From Marivita sp. (lineage in GTDB: Bacteria; Pseudomonadota; Alphaproteobacteria; Rhodobacterales; Rhodobacteraceae), in the NCBI RefSeq assembly GCF_020055675.1, contig NZ_JAIPUS010000007.1, forward strand, positions 82,004 to 146,003: DNA of 64,000 nt, given 5' to 3'. Below are positions 26,421 to 36,624 of this stretch, in pieces (position 1 is the first letter of the stretch; every line of letters begins with the position of its first letter). Under the pieces are notes generated by a model, which searched no databases, was not told the DNA's origin, and saw only the letters and a list, made by a program, of their open reading frames with translations. The translations under genes and the position numbers were made by a program.

Positions 26421-26838
26421 TCAACGCGACGACGATATAGCGGATCGTCTTGGCAATTCCCACCAACAGAAAGAACAGCCAGACATTGGTCCGCATCACG
26501 CCGGCCACGACGGTCAGCGCGTCTCCCAATGGGGCCCAGCTTAGCAGCAGGGTCCAGACGCCCCACCTCAGGTACCACTGCCGCGCGCGCTCCAATTGCG
26601 CTTCTGTCACCGGAAACCACCGGCGTCCGTGATAGCGCTCGATCACCCGGCCCAGGACATAATTCAGCCCTGAGCCAAGGATGTTCCCGACACTGGCAAA
26701 AGCGATAACCCAAAAAATGTGGATGTCGTCGCGCAGTTGCAGCGCGACGAACACGATTTCGGATTGAAACGGCAGGATGGTCGCCGCGCCGAAGGCGACG
26801 AGGAACAATCCGACCAAAGCGAGAAGGTCACTCCACAT
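26401..26838 (-). CDS. YqaA-like (DedA/SNARE-associated superfamily) membrane protein
   Basis: A 145-residue inner-membrane protein with the family segment ILPFQSEIVFVALQL, followed by FASVGNILGSGLNYVLGR, a long polar region (WFPVTEAQLERARQWYLRWG) and LLLSWAPLGDALTVVAG. YqaA proteins are short relatives of DedA proteins, which move lipids or keep membrane potential; the exact role is unknown. Convergent with and overlapping the MFS gene. Confidence 0.8.
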   Translation of the reverse strand: MWSDLLALVGLFLVAFGAATILPFQSEIVFVALQLRDDIHIFWVIAFASVGNILGSGLNYVLGRVIERYHGRRWFPVTEAQLERARQWYLRWGVWTLLLSWAPLGDALTVVAGVMRTNVWLFFLLVGIAKTIRYIVVALITAAAF

Positions 26839-26862
26839 GAGCCATCTTGCGCCGGGTCACTG

Positions 26863-27435
26863 TCACTCCTGATCGGCCGAGACCGTTTCACGGTCCGATA
26901 CCGCGTCCCGCGGCGGGCGACCGATCACGTCTCGCAACTCAGACAGTTCGATGAAGTTGTCGGCTTGCCGGCGCAACTCGTCAGCAATCATCGGCGGCTG
27001 GCTGCGGATTGTGGAGACCACCGACACCCGAACGCCCCGGCGCTGCAGGCTTTCCACCAGCGGCCGGAAATCGCCATCACCCGAGAACAGCACGATGTGA
27101 TCGACATGCTCGGACAAGTCCATGGCATCGACCGTCAGTTCGATATCCATGTTGCCCTTGACCTTGCGACGACCCTGGCTGTCGGTGTACTCCTTGGCCG
27201 GTTTCGTCCGCATGTTGAAACCATTGTAATGAAGCCAGTCCACCAGCGGGCGGATCGGCGAATACTCGTCATTCTCCAACAAGGCAGTGTAGTAGAACGC
27301 GCGCAAAAGCTTGCCGCGGCGCACGAACTCCTGGCGCAGCAGTTTGTAGTCGATGTCAAACCCAAGTGATTTTGCCGCCGCGTAGAGATTGGAGCCATCA
27401 ATAAACAGCGCCAAACGCTCGTCTTTGTAGAACAT
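26863..27435 (-). CDS. NYN domain protein (LabA/DUF88 type)
   Basis: A 190-residue PIN-fold protein. N-terminal ALFIDGSNLY holds the first acidic residue, GNMDIELTVDAMDL the second cluster, and VLFSGDGDFRPLVESLQRRGV the third, matching the predicted metal-dependent RNase active site of NYN proteins. AAGGAAGG precedes the ATG. Such proteins are implicated in RNA processing; the target is unknown. Divergent from folK. Confidence 0.85.
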   Translation of the reverse strand: MFYKDERLALFIDGSNLYAAAKSLGFDIDYKLLRQEFVRRGKLLRAFYYTALLENDEYSPIRPLVDWLHYNGFNMRTKPAKEYTDSQGRRKVKGNMDIELTVDAMDLSEHVDHIVLFSGDGDFRPLVESLQRRGVRVSVVSTIRSQPPMIADELRRQADNFIELSELRDVIGRPPRDAVSDRETVSADQE

Positions 27436-27590
27436 GAACTGAGCCTTCCTTAAAATAATCGGGCGGCCAAACGAACTTTCGGGAGTGGTTGGTCCGAAGC
27501 TTTACTGCAAGGCCGCGTCGTGTGAATTAATGATTTTACGTAGTGCCGCAAGGTGCATTGTCTCCGCAGCAGCCCAAGTATGACAGTAAT

Positions 27591-28154
27591 ATGAATGATT
27601 TTTACATAGCCCTGGGGGCAAATCTGCTCTCCGGTACGGCGTCGCCGACGGCCTCCGTTCGTGCAGCGCTGGCCCGCCTGCAACAGCCCGATATCCGCGT
27701 CGAACGCGTAAGCGCCCTGTATCGAACACCGTGTTTCCCCGCCGGCGCCGGGCCGGATTACGTGAACGCGGCCGCGCATGTGACCTCTGTCCTTGATCCG
27801 CACGCGGTGTTGGCGCGCCTGCATGAAATCGAGGCGGATTTCGGTCGGGAGCGAAAAGAACGTTGGGCAAGCCGGACGCTGGACCTTGATCTGATCGCCT
27901 GCGGCGCCCGGATCCTGCCGGATCGCGAGACATACGACCGCTGGCGCTGCATGCCCCTTTCAGACCAGAAAACCAGCAGCCCATCGCAACTGATCCTGCC
28001 GCACCCGAGAGTGCAGGATCGTGCATTTGTCCTTGTACCCCTCAGGGATATTGCGGCAGACTGGGTGCATCCCGTGCTTGATCGATCCATCACGGACATG
28101 TGCAACGCTCTCTCGCCCGGGAAATTGGGCGAGATTGTTCTGATTGAGCACTGA
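27591..28154 (+). CDS. folK: 2-amino-4-hydroxy-6-hydroxymethyldihydropteridine pyrophosphokinase
   Basis: HPPK, 187 residues, transfers pyrophosphate from ATP to the pterin in folate synthesis. The start [13 protein letters not shown], the Y-x-T-x-P segment (ALYRTPCFP) and the signature [13 protein letters not shown] are diagnostic, with the C-terminal [19 protein letters not shown] 27591 was chosen over an upstream in-frame ATG (27543) on family similarity. It precedes rpoZ by 74 bp. Confidence 0.93.
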   Translation: MNDFYIALGANLLSGTASPTASVRAALARLQQPDIRVERVSALYRTPCFPAGAGPDYVNAAAHVTSVLDPHAVLARLHEIEADFGRERKERWASRTLDLDLIACGARILPDRETYDRWRCMPLSDQKTSSPSQLILPHPRVQDRAFVLVPLRDIAADWVHPVLDRSITDMCNALSPGKLGEIVLIEH

Positions 28155-28161
28155 TATCGAC

Positions 28162-28190
28162 TTGTAATCGCGGTTATCGAGCGATATGTG
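28162..28190 (+). promoter_or_regulatory. Possible promoter of rpoZ
   Basis: TTGTAA (28162-28167) and TATGTG (28185-28190) separated by 17 bp, 38 bp before the rpoZ start. Both hexamers match sigma-70 boxes only partly. Confidence 0.35.
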
Positions 28191-28228
28191 CTGTAACTTC
28201 AAATGCTATTCAGCGAAGTGGAGTTTCC

Positions 28229-28582
28229 ATGGCCCGCGTAACGGTTGAAGATTGCGTCGACAAGGTTCCCAATCGGTTTGAGTTGGTGATGCTGGCTGCG
28301 CACCGCGCCCGCGAAGTGACGGCCGGTGCCGCTGTGACGGTCGATCGCGACAACGACAAGAACCCGGTTGTTGCGCTGCGCGAAATTGCAGACGAGACCC
28401 AGTCGGCAGACGAGCTTCGCGAACGTCTGATCGAGTCGAACCAGACACAGATCGAAGTCGACGAACCGGAAGAGGATGCAATGGCGCTGCTCATGGGCGC
28501 GGAACCCGACAAGCCGGCCGAAGACGATCTTTCCGAGGAAAAACTGCTGCGCGCGCTGATGGAGGCGCAAGGCCAGAGCTAA
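28229..28582 (+). CDS. rpoZ: RNA polymerase omega subunit
   Basis: A 117-residue subunit that supports beta' folding and forms part of a ppGpp site on RNA polymerase. The start [20 protein letters not shown] and the segment [12 protein letters not shown] are diagnostic. The acidic C-terminal tail is typical of alphaproteobacteria. The (p)ppGpp synthetase gene follows 39 bp downstream, a common pairing. Confidence 0.97.
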   Translation: MARVTVEDCVDKVPNRFELVMLAAHRAREVTAGAAVTVDRDNDKNPVVALREIADETQSADELRERLIESNQTQIEVDEPEEDAMALLMGAEPDKPAEDDLSEEKLLRALMEAQGQS

Positions 28583-28621
28583 GGTCTGCCGCAACGCGGG
28601 CCGCATGTGAATGAGGCACCG

Positions 28622-30760
28622 ATGATTGCCGCTGACGACCTTGTTGCGCTGGTGCGCAACTACAATCCACGCACGAACGAAGCGTTGATCCGCGCGGCCT
28701 ATGCGTACGGCCGCGAGATGCACGAGGGCCAGTTTCGCCATTCTGGCGAGCCCTATTTCTCGCATCCTGTCGCCGTTGCCGCGATCCTGACCGAACAGCA
28801 GCTCGATGACGCCACGATCATCACAGCGCTGCTGCACGACACGATCGAAGACACGAAATCCACCTATTCCGAAATCTCGGCGCGTTTCGGCGACGAGGTG
28901 GCGATGCTGGTGGACGGCGTCACCAAGCTCACCAACCTGCAACTGTCGAGTTCCGAGACCAAGCAGGCCGAGAACTTCCGCAAGCTCTTCATGGCCATGT
29001 CCAAGGATTTGCGGGTGATCCTGGTAAAGCTGGCCGACCGTCTGCACAACATGCGCACGATCAAGGCGATGAAGCCGGAAAAACAGGTCCAGAAAGCGCG
29101 CGAGACGATGGACATCTACGCGCCGCTTGCAGGCCGCATGGGCATGCAATGGATGCGCGACGAGCTGGAAGACCTCGCCTTTCGCGTCCTCAACCCCGAG
29201 GGCCGTGCGAGCATCATACGCCGCTTCATCACGCTCCAGAAAGAAACCGGAGACGTGATCCATCGGATCACAGGTGACATGCGCTCGGAGCTGGAAAAAG
29301 CCGGTGTCGATGCCGAGGTGTTCGGGCGCGCCAAGAAGCCGTATTCGATCTGGCGCAAAATGCAGGAAAAGGAAATCGGCTTTTCCCGCCTCTCGGATAT
29401 CTACGGCTTCCGCATTATCACCCGGTCCAAAGCCGACTGCTACGCAACGCTGGGTGTCATCCACCAGCGCTGGCGCGCCATTCCCGGACGTTTCAAGGAT
29501 TACATCTCCGAACCGAAACAAAACGGGTACCGATCGATCCATACCACCGTTTCGGGCCGCGATGGCAAACGGGTCGAGGTTCAGATCCGGACACGCCAGA
29601 TGCACGACGTCGCCGAAACAGGCGTGGCCGCGCATTGGTCTTACCGGGACGGGGTCCGAAGCGAAAACCCGTTTGCCGTCGACCCGGCAAAATGGGTCGC
29701 CTCGCTGACCGAGCAATTCGACGGGGAGGACGACCACGACGAATTCCTCGAAGCGGTGAAGCTCGAGATGTATCCCGACAAGGTGTTCTGTTTCACACCG
29801 AAAGGGGATGTGGTCAAACTGCCGCGCGGCGCCACCCCGCTCGATTTCGCCTATGCCATTCACACCCGGATCGGATCTGCCTGTGTCGGGGCCAAGGTCG
29901 ACGGCATCCGCGTGCCGCTCTGGACGCGTTTGAAGAACGGGCAATCCGTCGACATCGTGACCGCCGAAGGCCAAAGCCCGCAGGCGACATGGCTTGATAT
30001 TGCAACCACCGGCAAGGCGAAATCCGCCATCCGGCGCGCCCTGCGCGTGGCGGGGCGGGAACGCTTTGCCCAGTTGGGACGCGAACTGGCACGCTCCGCG
30101 TTCGAGCATGTTGGCAAGAAAGCCAGCGACAAGGTGCTGGAAATGGCAGCGCGGAACCTGCGAATTGCCGATGCGCAGGAACTGCTGGCCCGGCTTGGCA
30201 GCGCGGAAATGTCGGCGCGCGAAGTGGTCGCGGCCGTTTATCCGGACCTTGCGCCCGAGCCAACGGAGTTTGTCGAAACACAAAGTGCGGTGATCGGTCT
30301 GAACCAAGGACAGGCGTTCCACCGTGCTCCCTGCTGCCAGCCGCTGCCCGGCGAACGCATTGTCGGCATCGTGCAGCGCGGCAAGGGGGTAGTCGTGCAC
30401 GGTATTGATTGCGGCGCGCTCGAAGGAGTCGAGGATCAGCCGTCGCGCTGGCTCGACTTGCATTGGGCCACCGGAAACCATCCCCCCGTCTACACGGTTT
30501 CCCTTGAACTGACGATCGGCAACGATGCGGGGGTGCTGGGGCGCATTTGCACATTGATTGGCGAACAGAAGGCCAATATTTCGGATTTGAACTTTGTGGA
30601 TCGCAAACCGGACTTTTACAGACTGCTCCTGGATGTCGAACTGGGTGACGCCAACCACCTGCATTCGGTGATGTCAGCACTCGAGGCGGAAAGCGATGTC
30701 GCCTCTGTCGTCCGACGGCGAGATCCCGCATTGTCGATGCAAGCGGCCGCGGCCGAATAG
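28622..30760 (+). CDS. Bifunctional (p)ppGpp synthetase/hydrolase (RelA/SpoT)
   Basis: About 712 residues. Order: HD hydrolase domain (H72-D73 in LLHDTIEDT), synthetase domain with RFKDYISEPKQNGYRSIHT and the VEVQIRT segment, TGS domain (VFCFTPKGDVVKLPRGATPLDFAYAIHT region), helical and zinc-finger-like segment (HRAPCCQPLPGERIVG), and C-terminal ACT domain. Single Rel-type enzymes of this design run the stringent response in alphaproteobacteria. ATG 28622 has GAGG 5 nt upstream; GTG 28607 is an alternative. Confidence 0.95.
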   Translation: MIAADDLVALVRNYNPRTNEALIRAAYAYGREMHEGQFRHSGEPYFSHPVAVAAILTEQQLDDATIITALLHDTIEDTKSTYSEISARFGDEVAMLVDGVTKLTNLQLSSSETKQAENFRKLFMAMSKDLRVILVKLADRLHNMRTIKAMKPEKQVQKARETMDIYAPLAGRMGMQWMRDELEDLAFRVLNPEGRASIIRRFITLQKETGDVIHRITGDMRSELEKAGVDAEVFGRAKKPYSIWRKMQEKEIGFSRLSDIYGFRIITRSKADCYATLGVIHQRWRAIPGRFKDYISEPKQNGYRSIHTTVSGRDGKRVEVQIRTRQMHDVAETGVAAHWSYRDGVRSENPFAVDPAKWVASLTEQFDGEDDHDEFLEAVKLEMYPDKVFCFTPKGDVVKLPRGATPLDFAYAIHTRIGSACVGAKVDGIRVPLWTRLKNGQSVDIVTAEGQSPQATWLDIATTGKAKSAIRRALRVAGRERFAQLGRELARSAFEHVGKKASDKVLEMAARNLRIADAQELLARLGSAEMSAREVVAAVYPDLAPEPTEFVETQSAVIGLNQGQAFHRAPCCQPLPGERIVGIVQRGKGVVVHGIDCGALEGVEDQPSRWLDLHWATGNHPPVYTVSLELTIGNDAGVLGRICTLIGEQKANISDLNFVDRKPDFYRLLLDVELGDANHLHSVMSALEAESDVASVVRRRDPALSMQAAAAE

Positions 30761-30779
30761 TAGATCGAAGGGATTCGCG

Positions 30780-31436
30780 TTGGTATTCAAACGGCGGGAC
30801 AGGCGGTCAATCTGGGCCACCCTCCGCGAGGCATTGTGGCCACGTGGCGGGTGGGGCCGCGCGGCGCGATATGTCCAGCACCGTCTCAACCGATTGCCCG
30901 ATCCGCCCGAAACGATTGCACGCGGTATCTTTGCGGGTGTGCTCACCACATTCACTCCGTTTTATGGCCTGCACTTCATCTGTGCCGGCATCCTTGCCTG
31001 GATCATGCGCGGCAACATCGTTGCCGCGCTGCTGGCCACCTTCTTTGGCAATCCGCTGACCTATGTTCCGATCAGCATCGCGTCATTGCAAACCGGATAC
31101 TGGCTGCTGGACCTTGGAGAACCTGCGCATGAACATGGCAGCATCGGCTATAAATTCGCCAAGGCGGGCGAGGATCTTTGGCGCAATTGCGTGGCGGTCT
31201 TTACTCAGTCGGATCCCGATTGGACCGCATTGACGATCTTTTACCGCGAAGTGTTCTTTCCATGGATGGTGGGGGGAATCTTGCCGGGGATCATCTGCGG
31301 GCTGATCTGCTATTACATCTCGGTGCCGCTGATCCGCGCCTACCAGAACCGCCGCAAGAAAGGTGTTCTCAAGGCGAAACTTGCATCTCTCAAGAAAAAG
31401 AAGAAACAGGCTGACGACACACGGTCAGCAGACTAG
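30780..31436 (+). CDS. DUF2062 family membrane protein
   Basis: A 218-residue protein starting at TTG 30780 ([12 protein letters not shown]) with GAAGGGA upstream. The family core is [20 protein letters not shown], then [21 protein letters not shown] and two further hydrophobic helices, ending in a Lys-rich tail. DUF2062 proteins are small inner-membrane proteins of unknown role. Placement between relA/spoT and pdxJ is conserved in Rhodobacterales as far as I recall. Confidence 0.83.
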   Translation: MVFKRRDRRSIWATLREALWPRGGWGRAARYVQHRLNRLPDPPETIARGIFAGVLTTFTPFYGLHFICAGILAWIMRGNIVAALLATFFGNPLTYVPISIASLQTGYWLLDLGEPAHEHGSIGYKFAKAGEDLWRNCVAVFTQSDPDWTALTIFYREVFFPWMVGGILPGIICGLICYYISVPLIRAYQNRRKKGVLKAKLASLKKKKKQADDTRSAD

Positions 31437-31461
31437 GTTCAGCGGTGACATGGAGGCGACT

Positions 31462-32214
31462 ATGACGAACAACGCAGGCCATATAAGGCTGGGTGTGAAT
31501 ATCGACCACGTGGCAACGCTTCGCAACGCGCGCGGCGGGGGGCTTCCCGATCCGGTACGTGCAGCACTGCTAGCGCAAGAGGCCGGGGCCGACGGGATCA
31601 CGGCGCATCTGCGCGAGGACCGCCGGCATATCATCGACAGCGATATCGACCGCCTGATGGAAACGCTCACGGTGCCGCTCAACTTCGAGATGGCCGCAAC
31701 GGACGAAATGCAGAAGATCGCGCTGCGCCATAAACCGCATGCGGTCTGTCTTGTGCCCGAAAAACGCGAAGAACGGACAACCGAGGGTGGGTTGGACGTT
31801 GTCCGCGAGGAAAACAAGCTGGCGCATTACATAGCCCCGCTGCGCGAGGCCGGGTGCCGTGTGTCGATCTTCATCGCGGCTGACGCGCGCCAGATCGCGG
31901 CCGCCCATCGCATCGGCGCCGAGGTGATCGAACTGCACACGGGCGCGTATTGCGATGCCGATGCCGAGGGCCGGACCGACGATCGCGACCGCGAACTCGA
32001 AATGATCCGAGAAATGTCGGCCCATGCCCATTCGCTCGGGCTTGAAGTGCATGCCGGCCACGGATTGAATTACGACACGGTCACGCCTGTCGCCGCGCTC
32101 CCGGAAGTGATGGAGCTCAACATCGGTCATTTCCTGATCGGCGAAGCCGTGTTCCGCGGGCTTGGTCCCGCCCTGCATGAAATGCGTCGCCTGATGGACG
32201 CGGCACGCGCGTGA
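31462..32214 (+). CDS. pdxJ: Pyridoxine 5'-phosphate synthase
   Basis: A 250-residue TIM-barrel enzyme condensing 1-deoxyxylulose 5-phosphate with 3-amino-2-oxopropyl phosphate in de novo vitamin B6 synthesis. Marks: [18 protein letters not shown], the [12 protein letters not shown] loop, [18 protein letters not shown] and [16 protein letters not shown] lies 5 nt before the ATG; ATG 31450 is an alternative start. The hydrolase gene follows 10 bp downstream. Confidence 0.96.
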   Translation: MTNNAGHIRLGVNIDHVATLRNARGGGLPDPVRAALLAQEAGADGITAHLREDRRHIIDSDIDRLMETLTVPLNFEMAATDEMQKIALRHKPHAVCLVPEKREERTTEGGLDVVREENKLAHYIAPLREAGCRVSIFIAADARQIAAAHRIGAEVIELHTGAYCDADAEGRTDDRDRELEMIREMSAHAHSLGLEVHAGHGLNYDTVTPVAALPEVMELNIGHFLIGEAVFRGLGPALHEMRRLMDAARA

Positions 32215-32224
32215 AAGAAGCGCC

Positions 32225-33709
32225 ATGTCGCGGCCTGCCCTGACACGTCTCGCTGTCCTGATCGGGCTTGTGTCGATCTTCGTTCTGGAATCTGCGAGGT
32301 ACGGCGTCACCTTCACCGAACGCAAGGTCGGGAACACGCCGGTTACGACCCTGTCGCAGGACGGCGCAGACGGGCCGGACGTGGTTGTTGCACATGGCTT
32401 TGCCGGGTCTCGGGAGATGATGCAGGGCTACGGGCTGGTTCTGGCACAGGCCGGTTACCGGGTGCACCTGTTCGATTTCCAAGGACATGGCACGAATCCC
32501 GTGCCGATGTCCGGTGATGTCACGCGGATAGACGGCACGACCCGACGGCTTTTGGATCAGACCAAGTCGGTGATTGCAGATCTTCCCGAGCGCCAACCTG
32601 TCGCCCTGCTCGGGCATTCCATGGCAACCGATGTCTTGATCCGGGTTGCCGCCGAGGTCGAGACCGGACCGCTGGTGCTGCTATCTGCATTTTCGCAGGC
32701 GGTGACAGAGACTCAGCCGGAGAACATGCTCCTTGTCGCGGGCCAATGGGAACCGCATCTTCGCGCGTTCGGCGTGTCCACGCTCAGGATGCTTGATCCA
32801 GAGGCCGAGGAAGGCGAAACCGTAATGCGCGGGGATGTGATGAGATCCGCACGCGTTGCGCCGTGGGTCGAGCATGTGTCCATCCTGCATTCGCGGGCCG
32901 GCCGTGCCGATGCGCTGAACTGGTTGAACAGGTATTACAACCGCACCCAAACAGTATCGGTCCCGTTTACCGGCTGGGCCTTCCTCGCGCTGATGGCGGC
33001 GATCACACTGTTGTCTGTCCCCCTCGCGCAGCGGCTCTTGCCAAGCCGCGACCTGCCCCCGAAACAACAACCCGGCAGCGCGCGATTTGTCGCCACACTC
33101 GCGGTTCCAGCGATGCTGACGCCAGTCCTCGCCCTTCCGTTGGATTTCGGGGTCCTGCCGGTTCTGGTCGCCGACTACCTTGCGATTCACCTCGGCGTCT
33201 TCGGCGCGCTGACATTGTTGATGCAGCGACTGCTTTGGGGGCGCGTGACATTCGGCTGGCTCGGTGCGCTTCCGATGGCTTTCGCGATTGTCATCCTGGT
33301 TGCCTGGGGCATCGGCGTGTTCGGCTTTGCGCTTGATCGCTACGGGGCGAATTTCCTTCCCGTGACCGAGCGCCTGCCAATCATCGCAGCGCTGATCCTT
33401 GGGGCTGTGCCGTTCATGGTCGCGGACGCGCAACTGGTCTGGAAAGCGTCGATCTGGCGGCGCATCGCGGCACGGGTTGCGCTTTTGCTGTCTCTGGGAA
33501 TTGCAGTGGCACTGGATTTCGAAGGATTGTTCTTTTTGATCATCATTGCGCCGGTGATCGTTCTGTTTTTCCTGGTTCACGGCACGATGGGCCGGGCCTT
33601 TGGCAAACGCGCCGGGCCGCTTGTCGCGGGTCTCGCGCTTGGTATCATCCTTGCCTGGGCGCTTGGCGTCAGCTTTCCCATGTTCGACGCGTCAGGAGGC
33701 GGCACGTGA
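32225..33709 (+). CDS. Alpha/beta hydrolase fused to a multi-pass membrane domain
   Basis: A 494-residue protein. A signal-anchor helix (residues 8-22) is followed by an alpha/beta hydrolase domain to about residue 240, with [14 protein letters not shown] (oxyanion-hole region), [10 protein letters not shown] and the nucleophile elbow GHSMAT. The C-terminal half holds about seven or eight hydrophobic helices from about residue 245 on. The active site would face the periplasm if the first helix is an anchor. I do not recognise a named family for the combination. It lies inside the pdxJ-acpS-lepB cluster and overlaps acpS by 4 bp (GTGA). Confidence 0.75.
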   Translation: MSRPALTRLAVLIGLVSIFVLESARYGVTFTERKVGNTPVTTLSQDGADGPDVVVAHGFAGSREMMQGYGLVLAQAGYRVHLFDFQGHGTNPVPMSGDVTRIDGTTRRLLDQTKSVIADLPERQPVALLGHSMATDVLIRVAAEVETGPLVLLSAFSQAVTETQPENMLLVAGQWEPHLRAFGVSTLRMLDPEAEEGETVMRGDVMRSARVAPWVEHVSILHSRAGRADALNWLNRYYNRTQTVSVPFTGWAFLALMAAITLLSVPLAQRLLPSRDLPPKQQPGSARFVATLAVPAMLTPVLALPLDFGVLPVLVADYLAIHLGVFGALTLLMQRLLWGRVTFGWLGALPMAFAIVILVAWGIGVFGFALDRYGANFLPVTERLPIIAALILGAVPFMVADAQLVWKASIWRRIAARVALLLSLGIAVALDFEGLFFLIIIAPVIVLFFLVHGTMGRAFGKRAGPLVAGLALGIILAWALGVSFPMFDASGGGT

Positions 33710-34119
33710 TACTCGGAATTGGCACCGATCTGGCAAATATCGATCGCATCGCCGGCACGCTGGAACGGTTCGGCGACCGGTTCCGCAACCGCGTGTTCAC
33801 CGATATCGAACAGCGCAAGTCGGAACGTCGCCGCGATGTCGCCGGCACCTATGCCAAACGCTGGGCCGCAAAGGAGGCCTGCTCCAAGGCGCTTGGCACC
33901 GGCTTGCGCATGGGGATCGCCTGGAAGGACATGTCGGTACGAAACCTGCGCACGGGGCAACCCGTGATGGAGGTCACTGGATGGGCCCGGGATCGTCTGG
34001 ACGAATTGACACCGCCGGGTTTCGACGCGGTCATTCACGTCACGCTGACAGACGATCACCCATGGGCGCAGGCGATGGTGGTGATCGAAGCACGGCCCCG
34101 TCCTGCCCCCTCGGCTTGA
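33706..34119 (+). CDS. acpS: Holo-[acyl-carrier-protein] synthase
   Basis: A 137-residue phosphopantetheinyl transferase that attaches the CoA-derived arm to acyl carrier protein. Family marks: [14 protein letters not shown] with the Mg-binding aspartate, and [15 protein letters not shown] with the conserved W-A-x-K-E-A. The GTG start overlaps the preceding stop. lepB follows after 55 bp. Confidence 0.95.
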   Translation: MILGIGTDLANIDRIAGTLERFGDRFRNRVFTDIEQRKSERRRDVAGTYAKRWAAKEACSKALGTGLRMGIAWKDMSVRNLRTGQPVMEVTGWARDRLDELTPPGFDAVIHVTLTDDHPWAQAMVVIEARPRPAPSA

Positions 34120-34174
34120 CACCCGCGCCGCCCCCGCTCATGTAGCGCGGGACACTCGAGCAAAAGGCAGGATC

Positions 34175-35011
34175 ATGGCCTCGGAATCCACCAAAAGCGG
34201 CACAATCGTCGAGACGATCAAAACCATCGTCTATGCCCTCTTGATTGCCGGGGTGTTCAGGACCCTGTTCTTTCAACCCTTCTGGATACCCTCCGGGTCG
34301 ATGAAAGACACGCTGCTGATCGGCGATTTCCTGTTCGTCAACAAGATGTCCTACGGCTATTCCTATGCCTCCTGCCCGTCGCTCTATCTGCCGAATTTCG
34401 GCATTGATATCGACGCCTCGGACCTGTGCGGCTGGGCTGATGGCGACAACACCCGCCTGTTCGGGTCCGAGCCGGACCGCGGCGATGTGGCCGTGTTTCG
34501 TCACCCGGTGACCGGCCGCGATTTCATCAAGCGCGTGATCGGCCTGCCCGGAGACAAGATCCAGATGATCCGCGGCGTGTTGCACATCAACGGGACAGCC
34601 GTCGAAATTGAACCACAACCCGATTTCGAGGAAACCGCAAACCCGCAAGGCCCGCAAGGTCTGCGCCCGCGCTGCGCCAACGGGCCGGTTGGGAGCGGGG
34701 GCACCTGCATCAAGGAACGCTTCCTTGAAACACTGCCCAATGGCAAAACCCATTCGATCCTGAATATCGGCAACCAGGGCTCGGACAACACACCGGTCTA
34801 TGCCGTCCCCGAGGGCCATTACTTCATGATGGGGGACAACCGCGACAATTCCTCGGACAGCCGTGTGCCCAGTGTGGCGGGCGGTGTCGGATACGTCCCG
34901 TTCGAAAACCTCGTGGGCAAGGCAAATCGGGTGATCTTCTCGTCTGCCGGATCGTCTATGTTGTTCTTCTGGACATGGCGCGCTGACCGCTTCTACGAGA
35001 AAATCGAATAG
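34175..35011 (+). CDS. lepB: Signal peptidase I
   Basis: A 278-residue inner-membrane protease that cleaves Sec and Tat signal peptides. One N-terminal helix ([17 protein letters not shown]), then the catalytic serine S42 in PSGSMK and general base K119 in [12 protein letters not shown], and the C-terminal [11 protein letters not shown] box. A cysteine-containing insert (C67, C85) follows the first catalytic motif, with two more cysteines near residues 168-178. AAAGGCAGGATC lies before the ATG. Its stop overlaps the rnc start by one base. Confidence 0.96.
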   Translation: MASESTKSGTIVETIKTIVYALLIAGVFRTLFFQPFWIPSGSMKDTLLIGDFLFVNKMSYGYSYASCPSLYLPNFGIDIDASDLCGWADGDNTRLFGSEPDRGDVAVFRHPVTGRDFIKRVIGLPGDKIQMIRGVLHINGTAVEIEPQPDFEETANPQGPQGLRPRCANGPVGSGGTCIKERFLETLPNGKTHSILNIGNQGSDNTPVYAVPEGHYFMMGDNRDNSSDSRVPSVAGGVGYVPFENLVGKANRVIFSSAGSSMLFFWTWRADRFYEKIE

Positions 35012-35700
35012 TGAAACTCTCGGCTGACCTACAGGCGCTGTCGGGGCGTTTGGGGCATCGGTTCAACCGCCCCGAGTTGCTGGTCCGCGCAGTGACCCAT
35101 TCCTCGCGCGGCGGCGTCAACCGGGAGGACAACCAGCGGCTGGAATTTCTTGGCGACCGGGTGCTTGGCCTTGTCATGGCCGAAGCCTTGCTGGCCGAGG
35201 ACAAGGCCGCCAGCGAAGGCCAGCTGGCGCCGCGCTTCAACGCCCTTGTGCGCAAGGAGACATGCGCAGAGGTCGCGCGCGAGATCGATCTGGGCGCGGC
35301 ACTCAAACTTGGCCGGTCGGAAATGCTGTCTGGCGGTCGGCGCAAGCAAGCCCTGTTGGGCGATGCGCTCGAAGCGGTGATCGCGGCAGTCTACATCGAT
35401 GCCGGGTTCGATACCGCGAAAGCGTTGATCCTGCGTCTCTGGGGCAAGCGGATCAACTCGGTCAAGGAAGATGCCAGGGATGCGAAGACCGCGCTGCAAG
35501 AATGGGCGCAAGCCCGCGGCATGGCACCACCCATCTATGTCGAGCTGTCGCGCGACGGACCGGACCATGCCCCGATCTTCGTCATCGAAGCCCGGCTGGA
35601 GAACGGGCAATCGGCAGACGCCAAGGCCGGATCGAAACGTCTGGCCGAACAGGCTGCAGCCAACGCGCTGTTGGCCGTGATCGAAGCGGACCAGTCTTGA
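35011..35700 (+). CDS. rnc: Ribonuclease III
   Basis: A 229-residue endonuclease for double-stranded RNA that matures rRNA and mRNAs. The signature reads [12 protein letters not shown] (about residues 42-53), with Arg where many have Ser/Ala, and the second catalytic cluster is [13 protein letters not shown] double-stranded RNA-binding domain covers about residues 155-225 ([11 protein letters not shown]). GTG start overlaps the lepB stop. Confidence 0.95.
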   Translation: MKLSADLQALSGRLGHRFNRPELLVRAVTHSSRGGVNREDNQRLEFLGDRVLGLVMAEALLAEDKAASEGQLAPRFNALVRKETCAEVAREIDLGAALKLGRSEMLSGGRRKQALLGDALEAVIAAVYIDAGFDTAKALILRLWGKRINSVKEDARDAKTALQEWAQARGMAPPIYVELSRDGPDHAPIFVIEARLENGQSADAKAGSKRLAEQAAANALLAVIEADQS

Positions 35701-36584
35701 GCGACAACCTGCGTGGCAGCTTGTTCATGGTGCTGGCGATGCTGGGCTTTGCCATAGAAGACGCTTTCTTCAAGGCGGCGACCGGCACCGGCGATGTTTC
35801 TGCCGGGGTCGGCACAATGCTGTTCGGCATCTTCGGCGCCGGGTTCTTTGCGCTTTACGCCCTGTGGATCAAGGAACCTCTTGTCAGGCGCGCCTATATC
35901 GAAGGCCCGCTCTTGATTCGCTCCGCCTTTGAAATTCTCGGGCGCCTGTTCTTCGCGCTCAGCCTTGCGTTTGCGCCGCTGTCCACGACATCCGCGATTC
36001 TTCAGGCCGCCCCCCTGGTTGTGACGCTTGGCGCGGCGCTGGTGCTCAAGGAACAGGTGGGGCTGCGCCGCTGGATGGCGATGTCGGTCGGGTTTGTGGG
36101 GGTCTTGATGATCGTCCGCCCGACACCCTCCGGCTTTGATGCAACCGCGATCTTCGCGGTCCTTGGCATGATCGGCTTTGCCGGGCGCGACCTGATGACC
36201 CGTGCCAGCCCACCCGAGGTGTCGGCAACGCAATTGGGAATTCTCGGCTTTCTGATGGTGTTCATCGCCGGTGTCACGATCACACTCTTCGAACCCGCGT
36301 CTCTGGCCGCGCCGAGCCTGCCGGCGCTGGCGCTTCTGGCCGGGACCGGCCTGTCCGGTCTGATCGGCTATAGCGCCCTGACCAAGGCGATGCGCACCGG
36401 CGAAGTCTCGGTGGTCGCGCCTTTCCGCTATGCCCGGCTTTTGATCGCATTGGTGTTTGCCTATCTCGTATTCGGAGAACGGCCCGACGCGCTCACCCTG
36501 ATCGGCGCCACGTTGATCGTGGGCAGCGGCGTTTACACCCTGGTGCGCAGCGGACGCAAAGTCGGGGCTGGCTCTGGCCGATGA
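35697..36584 (+). CDS. DMT superfamily (EamA) exporter
   Basis: A 295-residue carrier with ten hydrophobic helices in two EamA repeats. The start is a TTG overlapping the rnc stop (TTGA); the frame runs open through rnc but similarity starts here with [20 protein letters not shown]. EamA-type proteins export amino acids or other metabolites; the substrate is unknown. It separates rnc from era, which are adjacent in most proteobacteria, and is probably cotranscribed with both. Confidence 0.82.
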   Translation: MSDNLRGSLFMVLAMLGFAIEDAFFKAATGTGDVSAGVGTMLFGIFGAGFFALYALWIKEPLVRRAYIEGPLLIRSAFEILGRLFFALSLAFAPLSTTSAILQAAPLVVTLGAALVLKEQVGLRRWMAMSVGFVGVLMIVRPTPSGFDATAIFAVLGMIGFAGRDLMTRASPPEVSATQLGILGFLMVFIAGVTITLFEPASLAAPSLPALALLAGTGLSGLIGYSALTKAMRTGEVSVVAPFRYARLLIALVFAYLVFGERPDALTLIGATLIVGSGVYTLVRSGRKVGAGSGR

Positions 36585-36624
36585 TCTGGAGTATGACGCC
36601 GAACTTCTGGAGATGGATGACAGT

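Noticed and set aside
28199..30664. Very long minus-strand open frame (821 codons)
   Set aside because: It is antisense to the (p)ppGpp synthetase gene, whose domains and motifs are unmistakable; the antisense protein is His/Arg/Gly-rich and matches no family. A usual effect of high GC.
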